Shown: positions 1 to 6,110, counted from the first letter of the stretch. The stretch: DNA of 6,961 bases from Planctomycetaceae bacterium (GCA_007124535.1 SLEY01000669.1:1-6961); one strand, 5' to 3'. Program-made: numbers and translations. Notes: generated by a model not told the origin, from the sequence alone.

Positions 1-152
1 CCCACGCTTCTGCGTGGGAACGCACGGTTTAGACGCTTCGCGTCTTTTCCACTTTCACACATGAAACTCCTGCATCGTTTTCAGTTGTTACGGTTCCTTT
101 CATGGGACGCGAAGCGTCCGATCTTGCGTTCCCACGCGGAAGCGTGGGAACG
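1..152. repeat. Mirrored REP/BIME-like palindrome cluster
   Basis: Four hairpins are arranged as two inverted arms. The left arm has CCCACGC-TTCT-GCGTGGG (1-18, cut by the window edge) and AGACGC-TTC-GCGTCT (31-45). The right arm has GGACGC-GAA-GCGTCC (105-119) and CGTTCCCACGC-GGAA-GCGTGGGAACG (127-152, 11-bp perfect stem). The left arm matches the reverse complement of the right arm: 1-24 against 125-148 is 23 of 24 identical, and 32-44 against 106-118 is 13 of 13. The mirror continues inward with CATGAAA (60-66) and TTTCATG (98-104). The whole block is therefore a palindrome of palindromes with an unpaired centre of about 30 nt. Paired inverted REP units (BIMEs) in other bacteria look like this and are usually dispersed by RAYT transposases; no such gene is in the window. 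It covers most of the gene-free left flank, and I see no coding sequence in it. Confidence 0.75.
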
Positions 153-266
153 ATGCCCGGGGGGGTACGATCGCGATTCGTGAGGCCGCGCGTGGCGTCG
201 TCTGTCGCCGCGCACCCAACTTGCCATACCTCCCCTATTTTCGAGCCGCCTGCCTGCGTTTTTGGA

Positions 267-305
267 ATTAACCAAAACTTAATTTTTTGCGCAAGTTCTT
301 ATCTT
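267..305 (+). promoter_or_regulatory. Candidate Pho-box-like direct repeat with -10 element
   Basis: ATTAACCA (267-274) and CTTAATTT (278-285) are two 8-bp half sites separated by three A residues, giving an 11-bp period, one helical turn. They fit 15 of 16 positions of the cyanobacterial Pho box as I recall it (tandem PyTTAAPyPyT/A with a 3-nt spacer). TATCTT (300-305) is a 4/6 match to a sigma-70 -10 element. With a 17-nt spacer the -35 would fall at 277-282, which is not TTGACA-like and lies inside the second half site. That is the usual arrangement at activator-dependent Pho promoters. The same bases also form an AT-only dyad (AATTAA 266-271, TTAATT 279-284), so an inverted-repeat operator is an alternative. 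No regulator gene is present to support either reading. Confidence 0.35.
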
Positions 306-403
306 TCCTCGGTTTAGCTTGAAATGCCGGCGGGGGGATGGTGACAGACAGCCGGTTTGTGAATAAAACGGGGAAACGACAGAGGAATTTGCAAGGTTGT
401 TCT

Positions 404-407
404 GGAG
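404..407 (+). promoter_or_regulatory. Ribosome binding site that sets the pstS start
   Basis: GGAG lies 8 nt before the ATG at 416 but only 2 nt before the ATG at 410. This favours 416 as the start. The upstream in-frame ATG at 338 has no suitably spaced site. Confidence 0.55.
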
Positions 408-415
408 ACATGGGG

Positions 416-1402
416 ATGTTCGATCTGCGCTGCTGGTTACACGTTGGGTCAACCAGCCTGCTTATTCTGGGGGCAATCGGTTGTGGCCAACCGGACGGAG
501 GTCCGGATTTACAGCGTCGAGTGATCCGAGTGGAAGGGTCGGACACGATGGTCAATTTGGCGCAAGCCTGGTCCGAGGAGTATCAGAAGGTCCGCCCGGA
601 CATCAGTGTCCAGGTTTCGGGGGGTGGGTCCGGGGTCGGAATCGCCAGCCTGACTGAGGGCGTTGCGGATATGGCGAACAGCAGCCGCCGCATGCGGGCC
701 CGGGAGATTGCGCGAGCCGAGTACAACATGGGGCAGACGCCGATCGAACATGTGTTCGGCCTGGATGCCCTGGCGATCTACGTGCATCTGCGAAATCCGC
801 TGGATGCGATCACGCTGGACGAACTGGCCGAGATTTACGCCGAGGACGGCAAATTGACTCGCTGGTCCGATATGGGGGTCGACAATCGGAGTTGCCGCAC
901 GGGCGAGATCGTGCGGATCAGTCGCCAAAGCAACTCGGGCACCTACCACTATTTCCGCGACACGGTGTTGAAGGACCGCGAGTTCAAGCTCGGATCGATC
1001 GATCAGAGTGGTTCCAAGGACGTGGTGGCCCTGGTTTCCCGAACGCCCTGCGGGATCGGGTACAGCGGGATGGGCTACGCGACGGACGATGTGAAGATGC
1101 TGAAGGTGGCCAGCGAGCCGGGGGGTGAGCCGGTGCCGCCGAGCTTGGCCAGTGTGTCGGACGGGAGTTACCCGATCGCCCGGCCGTTGTTGGTTTATAC
1201 TCTAGGAGAGCCGACCGGGGTGTTGAAGGAGTTTTTCGAGTGGATCCACTCTCCGGAAGGCCAGGAGATTGTGGTGAAGTTGGGCTACATCCCCATCGCT
1301 CCGGTGGAGGAAGACACGGCGTTGGAAGAGGATGAGGACTCGCAGGAGGACGCGACGGTGGACGAAGACGAAGGAGGTACTGGTGAGTCCGTTGAAGGCT
1401 GA
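416..1402 (+). CDS. pstS: Phosphate ABC transporter substrate-binding lipoprotein PstS
   Basis: This is the extracytoplasmic phosphate-binding component of the Pst importer, from the PBP-like type 2 family. From the chosen ATG the product is 328 aa. A short hydrophobic signal segment ends in a lipobox-like AIG-C, so Cys23 is the likely lipidated residue. Phosphate-loop motifs are visible: GSDTM (41-45), GGGSG (69-73), NSSR (88-91) and RQSNSGT (170-176). They occur in the order and spacing expected of the short PstS proteins. The last 33 residues are unusual: 16 are Asp or Glu and none is basic, extending past the normal end of the fold. The gene is first in the operon and overlaps pstC by 20 nt, with the pstC ribosome binding site inside the acidic-tail coding region. 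Phosphate-starvation control is likely from the upstream Pho-like box. Start codons at 338 or 410 are possible but less supported. The family call is secure. Confidence 0.93.
   Translation: MFDLRCWLHVGSTSLLILGAIGCGQPDGGPDLQRRVIRVEGSDTMVNLAQAWSEEYQKVRPDISVQVSGGGSGVGIASLTEGVADMANSSRRMRAREIARAEYNMGQTPIEHVFGLDALAIYVHLRNPLDAITLDELAEIYAEDGKLTRWSDMGVDNRSCRTGEIVRISRQSNSGTYHYFRDTVLKDREFKLGSIDQSGSKDVVALVSRTPCGIGYSGMGYATDDVKMLKVASEPGGEPVPPSLASVSDGSYPIARPLLVYTLGEPTGVLKEFFEWIHSPEGQEIVVKLGYIPIAPVEEDTALEEDEDSQEDATVDEDEGGTGESVEG
1371..1378 (+). promoter_or_regulatory. Strong ribosome binding site for pstC
   Basis: AAGGAGGT is a full anti-Shine-Dalgarno match. Its GGAGG core ends 5 nt before a GTG at 1383, which fixes the pstC start. 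The earlier in-frame ATG at 1332 would give an artefactual Arg-rich leader, because it reads the acidic tail of PstS in another frame. Confidence 0.8.
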
Positions 1403-2399
1403 TTCCGACGTTGAACGCTCCTCTGCGGTCGGGATGACCGGCGACCCTCCGGCGAATTCCGGGAGCGGGCTGGCGGTGGCCGGCGATCCCCATCGGCAAC
1501 GGGGGGGAACGACCTTGCTGGACCGTTTGGAGCCGGTGATCGAATGGATCATTCGGTTGTGCGGTTGGAGTGCGATCCTGTTCGTGTTCGCGATTTTCTT
1601 GTTCGTGTTTCTGGAAGGGGCGCCGATGCTGTTCGGCGATCTGGACCTGGTCGAATTCTTCACTTCGACCAACTGGCGTCCGGATTCCGAGATCCGCCCG
1701 CAGTACGGCATCCTGGCGCTGCTGGTGGGCACCCTTTCGGTGACGTCGCTGGCGATGCTGATCGCCGTTCCGCTGGGACTGGGAGCGGCGGTCTATGTCA
1801 GCGAGTTTGCGGGAGGCCGGATCAAGGAAACCCTGAAGATCGTGATCGAATTGCTGGCGGCCATCCCTTCGGTCGTCTGGGGATTCATCGGATACATGGT
1901 CCTGGGGCCGATCCTGATCTGGCTGACCGGGGCGCCGATCGGCATCAATCTTCTCAATGGCGGCATCATTTTGGCGTTGATGAGCGTGCCGATCATCGTA
2001 TCGGTTTCCGAGGATGCGCTGCGTGCCGTGCCGGATTCGTACCGCGAGGCGGCGACGGCTCTGGGCGCCAGCCGCTGGGAGGTGGTCTATCGGGTGTTGT
2101 TTCCGGCGGCCAAGAACGGTTTGTTGGCGGCCGTGCTGTTGGGAGTGGGCCGGGCGATTGGCGAGACGATGGCGGTGTTGATGGCCACGGGGCACGCCGT
2201 CCAGATCCCGCGCAGCGTGATGGACCCGGTCCGCACGCTGACGGCCACCATCGCGGCGGAACTGGGCGAGACGGTGGCCGGCGATGCGCATTATCAGGTA
2301 TTGTTCGTGATCGGCATGGTGTTGTTCGCGGTGGCGTTCGTCGTGAACCTTTCCGCCGATCTGGTGATCAAGGGGATTCGGGGCGGGCGGAATGAGTGA
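1383..2399 (+). CDS. pstC: Phosphate ABC transporter permease PstC
   Basis: This inner-membrane permease is expected to pair with PstA to form the phosphate channel. The product is 338 aa from a GTG start preceded by an ideal AAGGAGGT. About 45 hydrophilic residues rich in Gly, Ser, Pro and charge come first, followed by about six membrane segments. The first is near residues 55-80, and a large cluster carries the MetI-type binding-protein-dependent permease domain. The EAA loop that docks the ATPase is clear from Glu222 (EAATALGASRW), followed by a Gly- and Ala-rich helix and GRAIGET. It overlaps the end of pstS by 20 nt and the start of pstA by 8 nt, so translational coupling is likely. The hydrophilic N-terminus is somewhat longer than in enteric PstC and has no recognisable domain. 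PstC rather than PstA is inferred from gene order and from the ATAL-ASRW and GRAIGETMAV sequences. Confidence 0.93.
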   Translation: MSPLKADSDVERSSAVGMTGDPPANSGSGLAVAGDPHRQRGGTTLLDRLEPVIEWIIRLCGWSAILFVFAIFLFVFLEGAPMLFGDLDLVEFFTSTNWRPDSEIRPQYGILALLVGTLSVTSLAMLIAVPLGLGAAVYVSEFAGGRIKETLKIVIELLAAIPSVVWGFIGYMVLGPILIWLTGAPIGINLLNGGIILALMSVPIIVSVSEDALRAVPDSYREAATALGASRWEVVYRVLFPAAKNGLLAAVLLGVGRAIGETMAVLMATGHAVQIPRSVMDPVRTLTATIAAELGETVAGDAHYQVLFVIGMVLFAVAFVVNLSADLVIKGIRGGRNE

Positions 2400-3675
2400 A
2401 CAACCGCAGGTCGTCGAGGAGTGGTTTCTCCTGCCGGGCGCGGAGTCGGGGGGAATGGGCACCCGGGAAGCTCCCTGGGGTTCGGTCGAAGAAGCGTTGG
2501 CCACGCTGGCGCGGCGGCCGGGAGCGACCTTGCGAGACGCCGCGGCCGGCGGCCGGGATGTCGAACTGGTGTGCCTCACGGATGCGGGCGTGCCACCGCC
2601 GGCGGCCCAGGCGGCAAACCACCGGCTGTATATCGACCCCCATGCGACGGTCGCGGGCAACGGTACGGAAGCGAAACCTTGCCAGGACTGGAACGAAGCC
2701 TGCCAGACGCTGAAGAACCGACTCCGCACGCAGCAGTTCCGTCTGGCGCCGGGCGAACGTTTACGCTTCCACGTGCGGGAGGCGTTTACCACGACCCGCT
2801 TCGAAATGCGCAAGAGGCGGGTGGAGACGTTTGCCCGATCCGTGTTCCTGATGATGGCGCTGCTGCTGGTCGCCCCCGTGCTGCTGATCCTGGGGTATCT
2901 GGTGGTCCAGGCCTGGCCCGTGCTGACGCCCGCATTCCTGTACACCAATCCGCAGGATTACATGACCACGGGGGGCATCTGGGCGCCCTTGATCGGCACG
3001 TTCCTGCTGGTGCTGCTGTCCCTGCTGATCGCGGCGCCGATCGGAGTCCTGGCGGGCGTCTACTTGAACGAGTATGCCGGCCAGAACTGGTGGACCCGGA
3101 TGATCAATCTGGCGGTGGTGAATTTGGCGGGCGTTCCGAGCATTGTGCATGCCTTGTTCGGGGTCGGAGCGTTCGTGCTGTTTGCCGGGATGGGCCGGTC
3201 GCTGCTGGCCGCCGCCTGTACGGTGGCGGTGATGACCCTGCCGGTGATCATTACCAGTTCGCGGGAGGCGCTGGCGGCGGTGCCGATGGCCTTTCGCGAA
3301 GCCTGCTGGAACCTGGGCGCCTCGCGCTGGCAGACGATCCGCACGATCGTGCTGCCCAATTCGATCAGCGGGATCCTGACGGGCGTCATCCTGCAGGTCG
3401 CCCGAGCGGCGGGGGAAACGGCCCCGATCCTGTTCACCGGAGCCGTCTTTTTCGTACCGATCGCCGATTCCGGCCTTCCCTACTGGCTGCCCTACAACTG
3501 GGACGATCGTTTCATGGCCCTGTCGATGCATCTGTTCACCCTGTCCACCCAGGTCAAGGACGTGGGGGATGAAGTGAAGTTCGGCACGGCGGTGGTCCTG
3601 ATCGGATTGGTGCTGGCCGTGAACAGCCTGTCGATCGGTCTGCGGGTGTATCTCCGTTCCCATAAGCGATGGTAG
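2392..3675 (+). CDS. pstA: Phosphate ABC transporter permease PstA with N-terminal extension
   Basis: This is the second channel subunit of the Pst importer. The product is 427 aa, against about 280-300 for typical PstA. The permease part starts near residue 147 and has about six membrane segments (first about 148-173, second about 196-224). Its EAA loop starts at Glu303 (EACWNLGASRW) and is followed by ARAAGETAPILFTG, which is typical of PstA. The excess is a soluble N-terminal region of about 145 residues. Two copies of the pattern P-x-A-x(3)-G-x-G-T-x(3)-P-x(5)-EA-x(2)-TL lie there, at residues 15-39 and 83-107, offset exactly 68. They resemble the N-terminal motif of planctomycete parallel beta-helix (DUF1565-like) proteins. 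With the usual N-in topology this region would be cytosolic. The start overlaps the pstC stop by 8 nt. The permease call is secure; the role of the extension is unknown. Confidence 0.92.
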   Translation: MSEQPQVVEEWFLLPGAESGGMGTREAPWGSVEEALATLARRPGATLRDAAAGGRDVELVCLTDAGVPPPAAQAANHRLYIDPHATVAGNGTEAKPCQDWNEACQTLKNRLRTQQFRLAPGERLRFHVREAFTTTRFEMRKRRVETFARSVFLMMALLLVAPVLLILGYLVVQAWPVLTPAFLYTNPQDYMTTGGIWAPLIGTFLLVLLSLLIAAPIGVLAGVYLNEYAGQNWWTRMINLAVVNLAGVPSIVHALFGVGAFVLFAGMGRSLLAAACTVAVMTLPVIITSSREALAAVPMAFREACWNLGASRWQTIRTIVLPNSISGILTGVILQVARAAGETAPILFTGAVFFVPIADSGLPYWLPYNWDDRFMALSMHLFTLSTQVKDVGDEVKFGTAVVLIGLVLAVNSLSIGLRVYLRSHKRW

Positions 3676-3684
3676 CCCTTGCTG

Positions 3685-4437
3685 ATGAATGCCCACATCG
3701 AATTCTGCCAGACCACGGTCCGTTACGGACGTCACGTGGCGTTGCGAAACATCCAACTGGAGGTCCCGGGCAGGAGCATCTTTGCGATCATCGGCCCGGC
3801 CAACGCGGGCAAGAGCACGTTCTTGAAGTGCATCAACCGGACGATCGACTTCGTTCCGTCGGCGCGGGTCGAAGGCCAGGTGCGGGTGGGCGGCCAGGAC
3901 GTGTCCCGGATCCGCAACGTGTACGAACTCCGCCGCCGGATCGGTATGGTCTTTCCCTTGCCCGTCGGGCTGCCGTTGTCGGTGTATGACAACGTGGCCT
4001 ACGCCCCCCGCCAGGCCGGGATCCGCGATCGCGCGACCCTGGACGAACTGGTCGAAACCTGCTTGAAGCAGGCCATGCTCTGGGACGAGGTCAAGGATCG
4101 GCTGCGGACTTTGGGAACCCGTTTGTCGGGCGGCCAGCAACAGCGATTGACATTGGCCCGGGCACTGTCGCACCAGCCGGAAATCTTGTGTTTGGACGAG
4201 TTTTCGATCGCCATCGATCCGGTGACGACCATGAAGATCGAAGACGTGCTGCTGGACCTGAAGGAACAGATGACGATCGTGCTGGTCACGAATCTGGTCC
4301 AGCAGGCGCACCGGATCGCCGACCATACCGCTTTTTTCAACCGGGGGGCCCTGGTCGAGACGGGCGAGACCGAGAAGATCTTCAACCGGCCGGACCAGAA
4401 GATCACTTACGACTATGTTACGGGAGGCTTTGGTTGA
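3685..4437 (+). CDS. pstB: Phosphate ABC transporter ATPase, degenerate PstB1
   Basis: This is a nucleotide-binding subunit of the Pst importer, 250 aa, of normal length for PstB and ending in GGFG like the family. Walker A is GPANAGKST (37-45), a variant of GPSGCGKST that still fits GxxxxGK[ST]. The signature LSGGQQQR (147-154) is canonical, and the Walker B Asp171-Glu172 pair is retained. Three elements are changed. The Q-loop reads MVFPLP, with Pro91 in place of Gln. The residues after Walker B read EFSIAID, where the family has EPCSALD. The switch region reads VTNLVQQA, with Asn203 in place of the conserved His. The reading frame is clean, so this looks like evolved degeneracy rather than a broken gene. 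It starts 9 nt after pstA and overlaps pstB2 by 1 nt (TGATG). A TTG at 3679 is an alternative start; neither has a strong ribosome binding site, so coupling to pstA is likely. Confidence 0.9.
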   Translation: MNAHIEFCQTTVRYGRHVALRNIQLEVPGRSIFAIIGPANAGKSTFLKCINRTIDFVPSARVEGQVRVGGQDVSRIRNVYELRRRIGMVFPLPVGLPLSVYDNVAYAPRQAGIRDRATLDELVETCLKQAMLWDEVKDRLRTLGTRLSGGQQQRLTLARALSHQPEILCLDEFSIAIDPVTTMKIEDVLLDLKEQMTIVLVTNLVQQAHRIADHTAFFNRGALVETGETEKIFNRPDQKITYDYVTGGFG

Positions 4438-5231
4438 TGACGCCCGCCGATGCGGTCCCTTCCCAGCGCGAACTCAGTATCCGCACGCGCGAGCTGAGTC
4501 TCTGGTATGGCGACTTTCAAGCCTTGAAGAACATCAACGTGCAGATCCGGCAAGGGCTGATCACCGGCTTGATCGGTCCCTCCGGATGTGGAAAGACCAC
4601 CTTGTTGCGCTGCTTCAACCGGATCAACGAACGTTATGGCAACGTCACGACCACCGGCGAAATCACGATCCTGGGAAAGAATATCTACGATCCCGACGTG
4701 TCGTTGGGCGAGTTGCGAAAGAGTGTGGGGATGGTCTTCCAACGGCCCAACCCCCTGCCCATCTCGATCCGCGAGAACGTGCTGTTCGGGGTCCGAGTGC
4801 ACAGCCCCCGCGGCAGTTTGAAACGGAGCGAACTGGACCAAATGGTCGAAACCGCACTCGGCGAGGTCGATCTGTGGAATGCACTGAAAGACCAACTGGG
4901 CCGGAAAGCCACCGGACTGACACTGGAACAACAACAAAAGCTCTGTATCGCCCGCCTGCTGCCGCTCAAGCCGCGGGTGATTTTGATGGACGAGCCCTGT
5001 TCGGCGCTGGATGCCGAAGGCACCGAACGGATCGAAGACCTGCTGGACGCGCTCCGCGAAAAATACACGATCGTCATCGTCACCCACAACATGGCCCAGG
5101 CCCGCAGGGCAACCGATGAATGCATCTTCATGCTGATGGGAGAATTGATCGAGCATGGCGAGACCACGCAGGTGTTCCTGAAACCGGCACAAGCCCAGAC
5201 GGAAATGTACATCGAAGGCCGATACGGCTAG
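4437..5231 (+). CDS. pstB: Phosphate ABC transporter ATPase PstB2, altered signature motif
   Basis: This is the second nucleotide-binding subunit of the same transporter, 264 aa. Walker A GPSGCGKTT (47-55), Q-loop MVFQRPNPLP with Gln102, Walker B VILMDEP with Glu186, D-loop SALD (189-192) and switch VTHNMAQA with His217 are all canonical for PstB. The ABC signature is not: where the family has LSGGQQQR, this protein has LTLEQQQK (161-168). That loses both Gly residues and the Ser that contact the ATP gamma-phosphate of the partner subunit. The C-terminus IEGRYG is PstB-like. The ATG overlaps the pstB1 stop by 1 nt, with GGGAGG (4422-4427) 9 nt upstream. Complementary defects in PstB1 suggest an obligate heterodimer in which the working ATP site uses PstB2 Walker motifs and the PstB1 signature. 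The family call is secure; the heterodimer is inferred. Confidence 0.92.
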   Translation: MTPADAVPSQRELSIRTRELSLWYGDFQALKNINVQIRQGLITGLIGPSGCGKTTLLRCFNRINERYGNVTTTGEITILGKNIYDPDVSLGELRKSVGMVFQRPNPLPISIRENVLFGVRVHSPRGSLKRSELDQMVETALGEVDLWNALKDQLGRKATGLTLEQQQKLCIARLLPLKPRVILMDEPCSALDAEGTERIEDLLDALREKYTIVIVTHNMAQARRATDECIFMLMGELIEHGETTQVFLKPAQAQTEMYIEGRYG

Positions 5232-5250
5232 CCCCAAAGGAGTTCGGGAA

Positions 5251-5928
5251 ATGAAAAAATTCGACAAGGAACTGGCGGTGCTGCAGAAGAACCTGAGCGA
5301 TATGGGCGACCTGGCCAAGTCCATGGTGCTGCTGATCACCGAAGCCGTCAAGGACCGCACGCGAGACGTCCATGACGAACTGCAGGACAGGGAGGAACGC
5401 TTGAACCAGATGCAGATGGACATCGATGGCGATGCGATCCGCATGCTGACCGTCTACGGTCCCGTGGCCACGGATCTGCGGTACGTGTTGGTCTGCACCC
5501 ATGTGACGGCCCAGTTCGAACGGATGGGGGACCAGGCCGTGAACATCTGCCAGTCGATGCGTCTGATGCGCAGCGATCCGGCGAGCCATCCCATGCTGCC
5601 CGAACTGCCCAAAATGGCAGACCTGGTGTGCGAGGTGGTCGACGATTCGCTGGATGCCTACTTCTCGCGCAATCCCGACAAGGCGGCGGCGATCCGTTCG
5701 CGCGACGATCTGGTAGACGCCTTGAACGATCAAGTGATCGCCGAGTTACTGACGGACGAAGTATTGCGTGAGGTGCTTTCCGGAGCCCGAGACATCGGGG
5801 ATGCCGTGGCCCAGATCCTGGTCGCACGCTACCTGGAGCGGATCGCCGATCAAGCCACCAATATTTGCAAGGAAGTGATCTATCTGGTGTGTGGCGACGA
5901 CGTACGGCACAAGCGACGCAAACCGTGA
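5251..5928 (+). CDS. phoU: Phosphate signalling protein PhoU
   Basis: PhoU is a cytoplasmic helical protein that couples Pst transporter state to the phosphate two-component system and restrains uptake when phosphate is sufficient. The product is 225 aa, the usual length. Two PhoU repeats are visible, each with its metal-binding signature: ERMGDQAVN (90-98) and ERIADQATN (196-204). The second is followed by the family-typical ICKEVIYLV. The N-terminal stretch FDKELAVLQKNLSDMG matches the usual opening of PhoU. A good ribosome site AAAGGAG (5236-5242) sits 8 nt before the ATG. The gap to pstB2 is 19 nt, so it is very likely cotranscribed as the last gene of the operon. The C-terminus is short and basic. 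The call is confident; the partner histidine kinase and regulator are not in the window. Confidence 0.95.
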   Translation: MKKFDKELAVLQKNLSDMGDLAKSMVLLITEAVKDRTRDVHDELQDREERLNQMQMDIDGDAIRMLTVYGPVATDLRYVLVCTHVTAQFERMGDQAVNICQSMRLMRSDPASHPMLPELPKMADLVCEVVDDSLDAYFSRNPDKAAAIRSRDDLVDALNDQVIAELLTDEVLREVLSGARDIGDAVAQILVARYLERIADQATNICKEVIYLVCGDDVRHKRRKP

Positions 5929-5950
5929 CCAGCGGCAACTGCCTTTCCGA

Positions 5951-5965
5951 CAGGTCGGAGACCTG
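5951..5965. repeat. Short GGTC-type hairpin after phoU
   Basis: CAGGTC-GGA-GACCTG is a 6-bp perfect stem with a 3-nt loop. It shares the GGTC...GACC core with the larger hairpin downstream, so it looks like one unit of a REP-like family rather than an isolated structure. Confidence 0.5.
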
Positions 5966-5975
5966 CGCTGTGGCC

Positions 5976-6061
5976 GGTCTCTGACCGAGCCACCCGGCCG
6001 ACCGAAGGTCTCCCATATCGGTGGAGACCTTCGGTCGGCGGTTTCGGCGGGGTCAGAGACC
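5976..6061. terminator. Nested stem-loop between convergent genes, possible terminator
   Basis: An outer 11-bp perfect stem (GGTCTCTGACC 5976-5986 with GGTCAGAGACC 6051-6061) encloses an inner 17-bp perfect stem. The inner arms are GCCGACCGAAGGTCTCC (5997-6013) and its reverse complement (6023-6039), with a 9-nt loop. There is no T-tract on either side, so it is not a classical intrinsic terminator. Its place 48 nt after phoU and 73 nt beyond the end of the opposing gene would suit bidirectional termination or protection of mRNA 3' ends. The repeated GGTC/GACC words also fit a REP/BIME-type repeat, and both may be true. Confidence 0.5.
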
Positions 6062-6065
6062 CGCA

Positions 6066-6110
6066 CCGAACAGTGGACCCGGGCCGAGCAGTGACCCGGG
6101 CCGAGCAGGG
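6066..6110. repeat. 2.5-copy tandem repeat, 17-18 bp unit
   Basis: The units are CCGAACAGTGGACCCGGG (6066-6083), CCGAGCAGTGACCCGGG (6084-6100) and a partial CCGAGCAGGG (6101-6110). ACCCGGGCCGAGCAG is identical at 6077-6091 and 6094-6108. It lies between the nested hairpin and the end of the opposing gene, and no function is evident. Confidence 0.7.

Larger units (their letters stand above)
153..415 (+). other. Intergenic region and leader of the pst operon
   Basis: This stretch is without a supported gene. It begins with GC-rich sequence, turns AT-rich at about 258-325, and ends in the presumed 5' untranslated region of pstS. An ATG at 338 is in frame with pstS, but it sits directly behind a run of G with no Shine-Dalgarno at proper distance. 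The peptide it would add (26 residues) is charged and would bury the lipoprotein signal peptide. Apart from the candidate promoter and Pho-like box listed separately, I see no riboswitch, RNA gene or strong terminator here. Confidence 0.5.

Noticed and set aside
1..152. Hairpin array considered as a CRISPR
   Set aside because: Only mirrored palindromes are present, with no regularly spaced direct repeats or unique spacers and no cas genes.
266..288. Dyad AATTAA/TTAATT followed by a T run, considered as an intrinsic terminator
   Set aside because: The stem is only six A/T pairs, too weak for an intrinsic terminator. The direct-repeat reading fits better with its position upstream of pstS.
102..317. 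Small + strand open frame of 71 codons in the left intergenic region (and its - strand partner 81-275)
   Set aside because: Both frames run through the palindromic repeats and show no ribosome site or recognisable protein features.
338..415. N-terminal extension of PstS from the ATG at 338
   Set aside because: No Shine-Dalgarno at useful distance. It would put 26 mostly polar and charged residues before the lipoprotein signal peptide. GGAG with 8-nt spacing supports ATG 416.
1332..1382. Arg-rich N-terminus of PstC from the ATG at 1332
   Set aside because: It is the off-frame reading of the PstS acidic tail. The GTG at 1383 follows a perfect AAGGAGGT.
984..2948. Long - strand open frame of 654 codons opposite pstS/pstC/pstA, and similar long frames opposite pstA/pstB1 (2761-4326) and pstB2/phoU (4413-5444)
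   Set aside because: They lie antisense to confidently identified Pst genes. Their translations are rich in Arg, His, Gln, Pro and Asp without domain motifs, as expected from the reverse frame of GC-rich coding DNA.
3685..4437. PstB1 as a pseudogene because of its altered motifs
   Set aside because: Full family length, intact frame, intact signature and Walker A/B core, tight coupling to its neighbours, and complementary changes in PstB2 all argue for a maintained protein.
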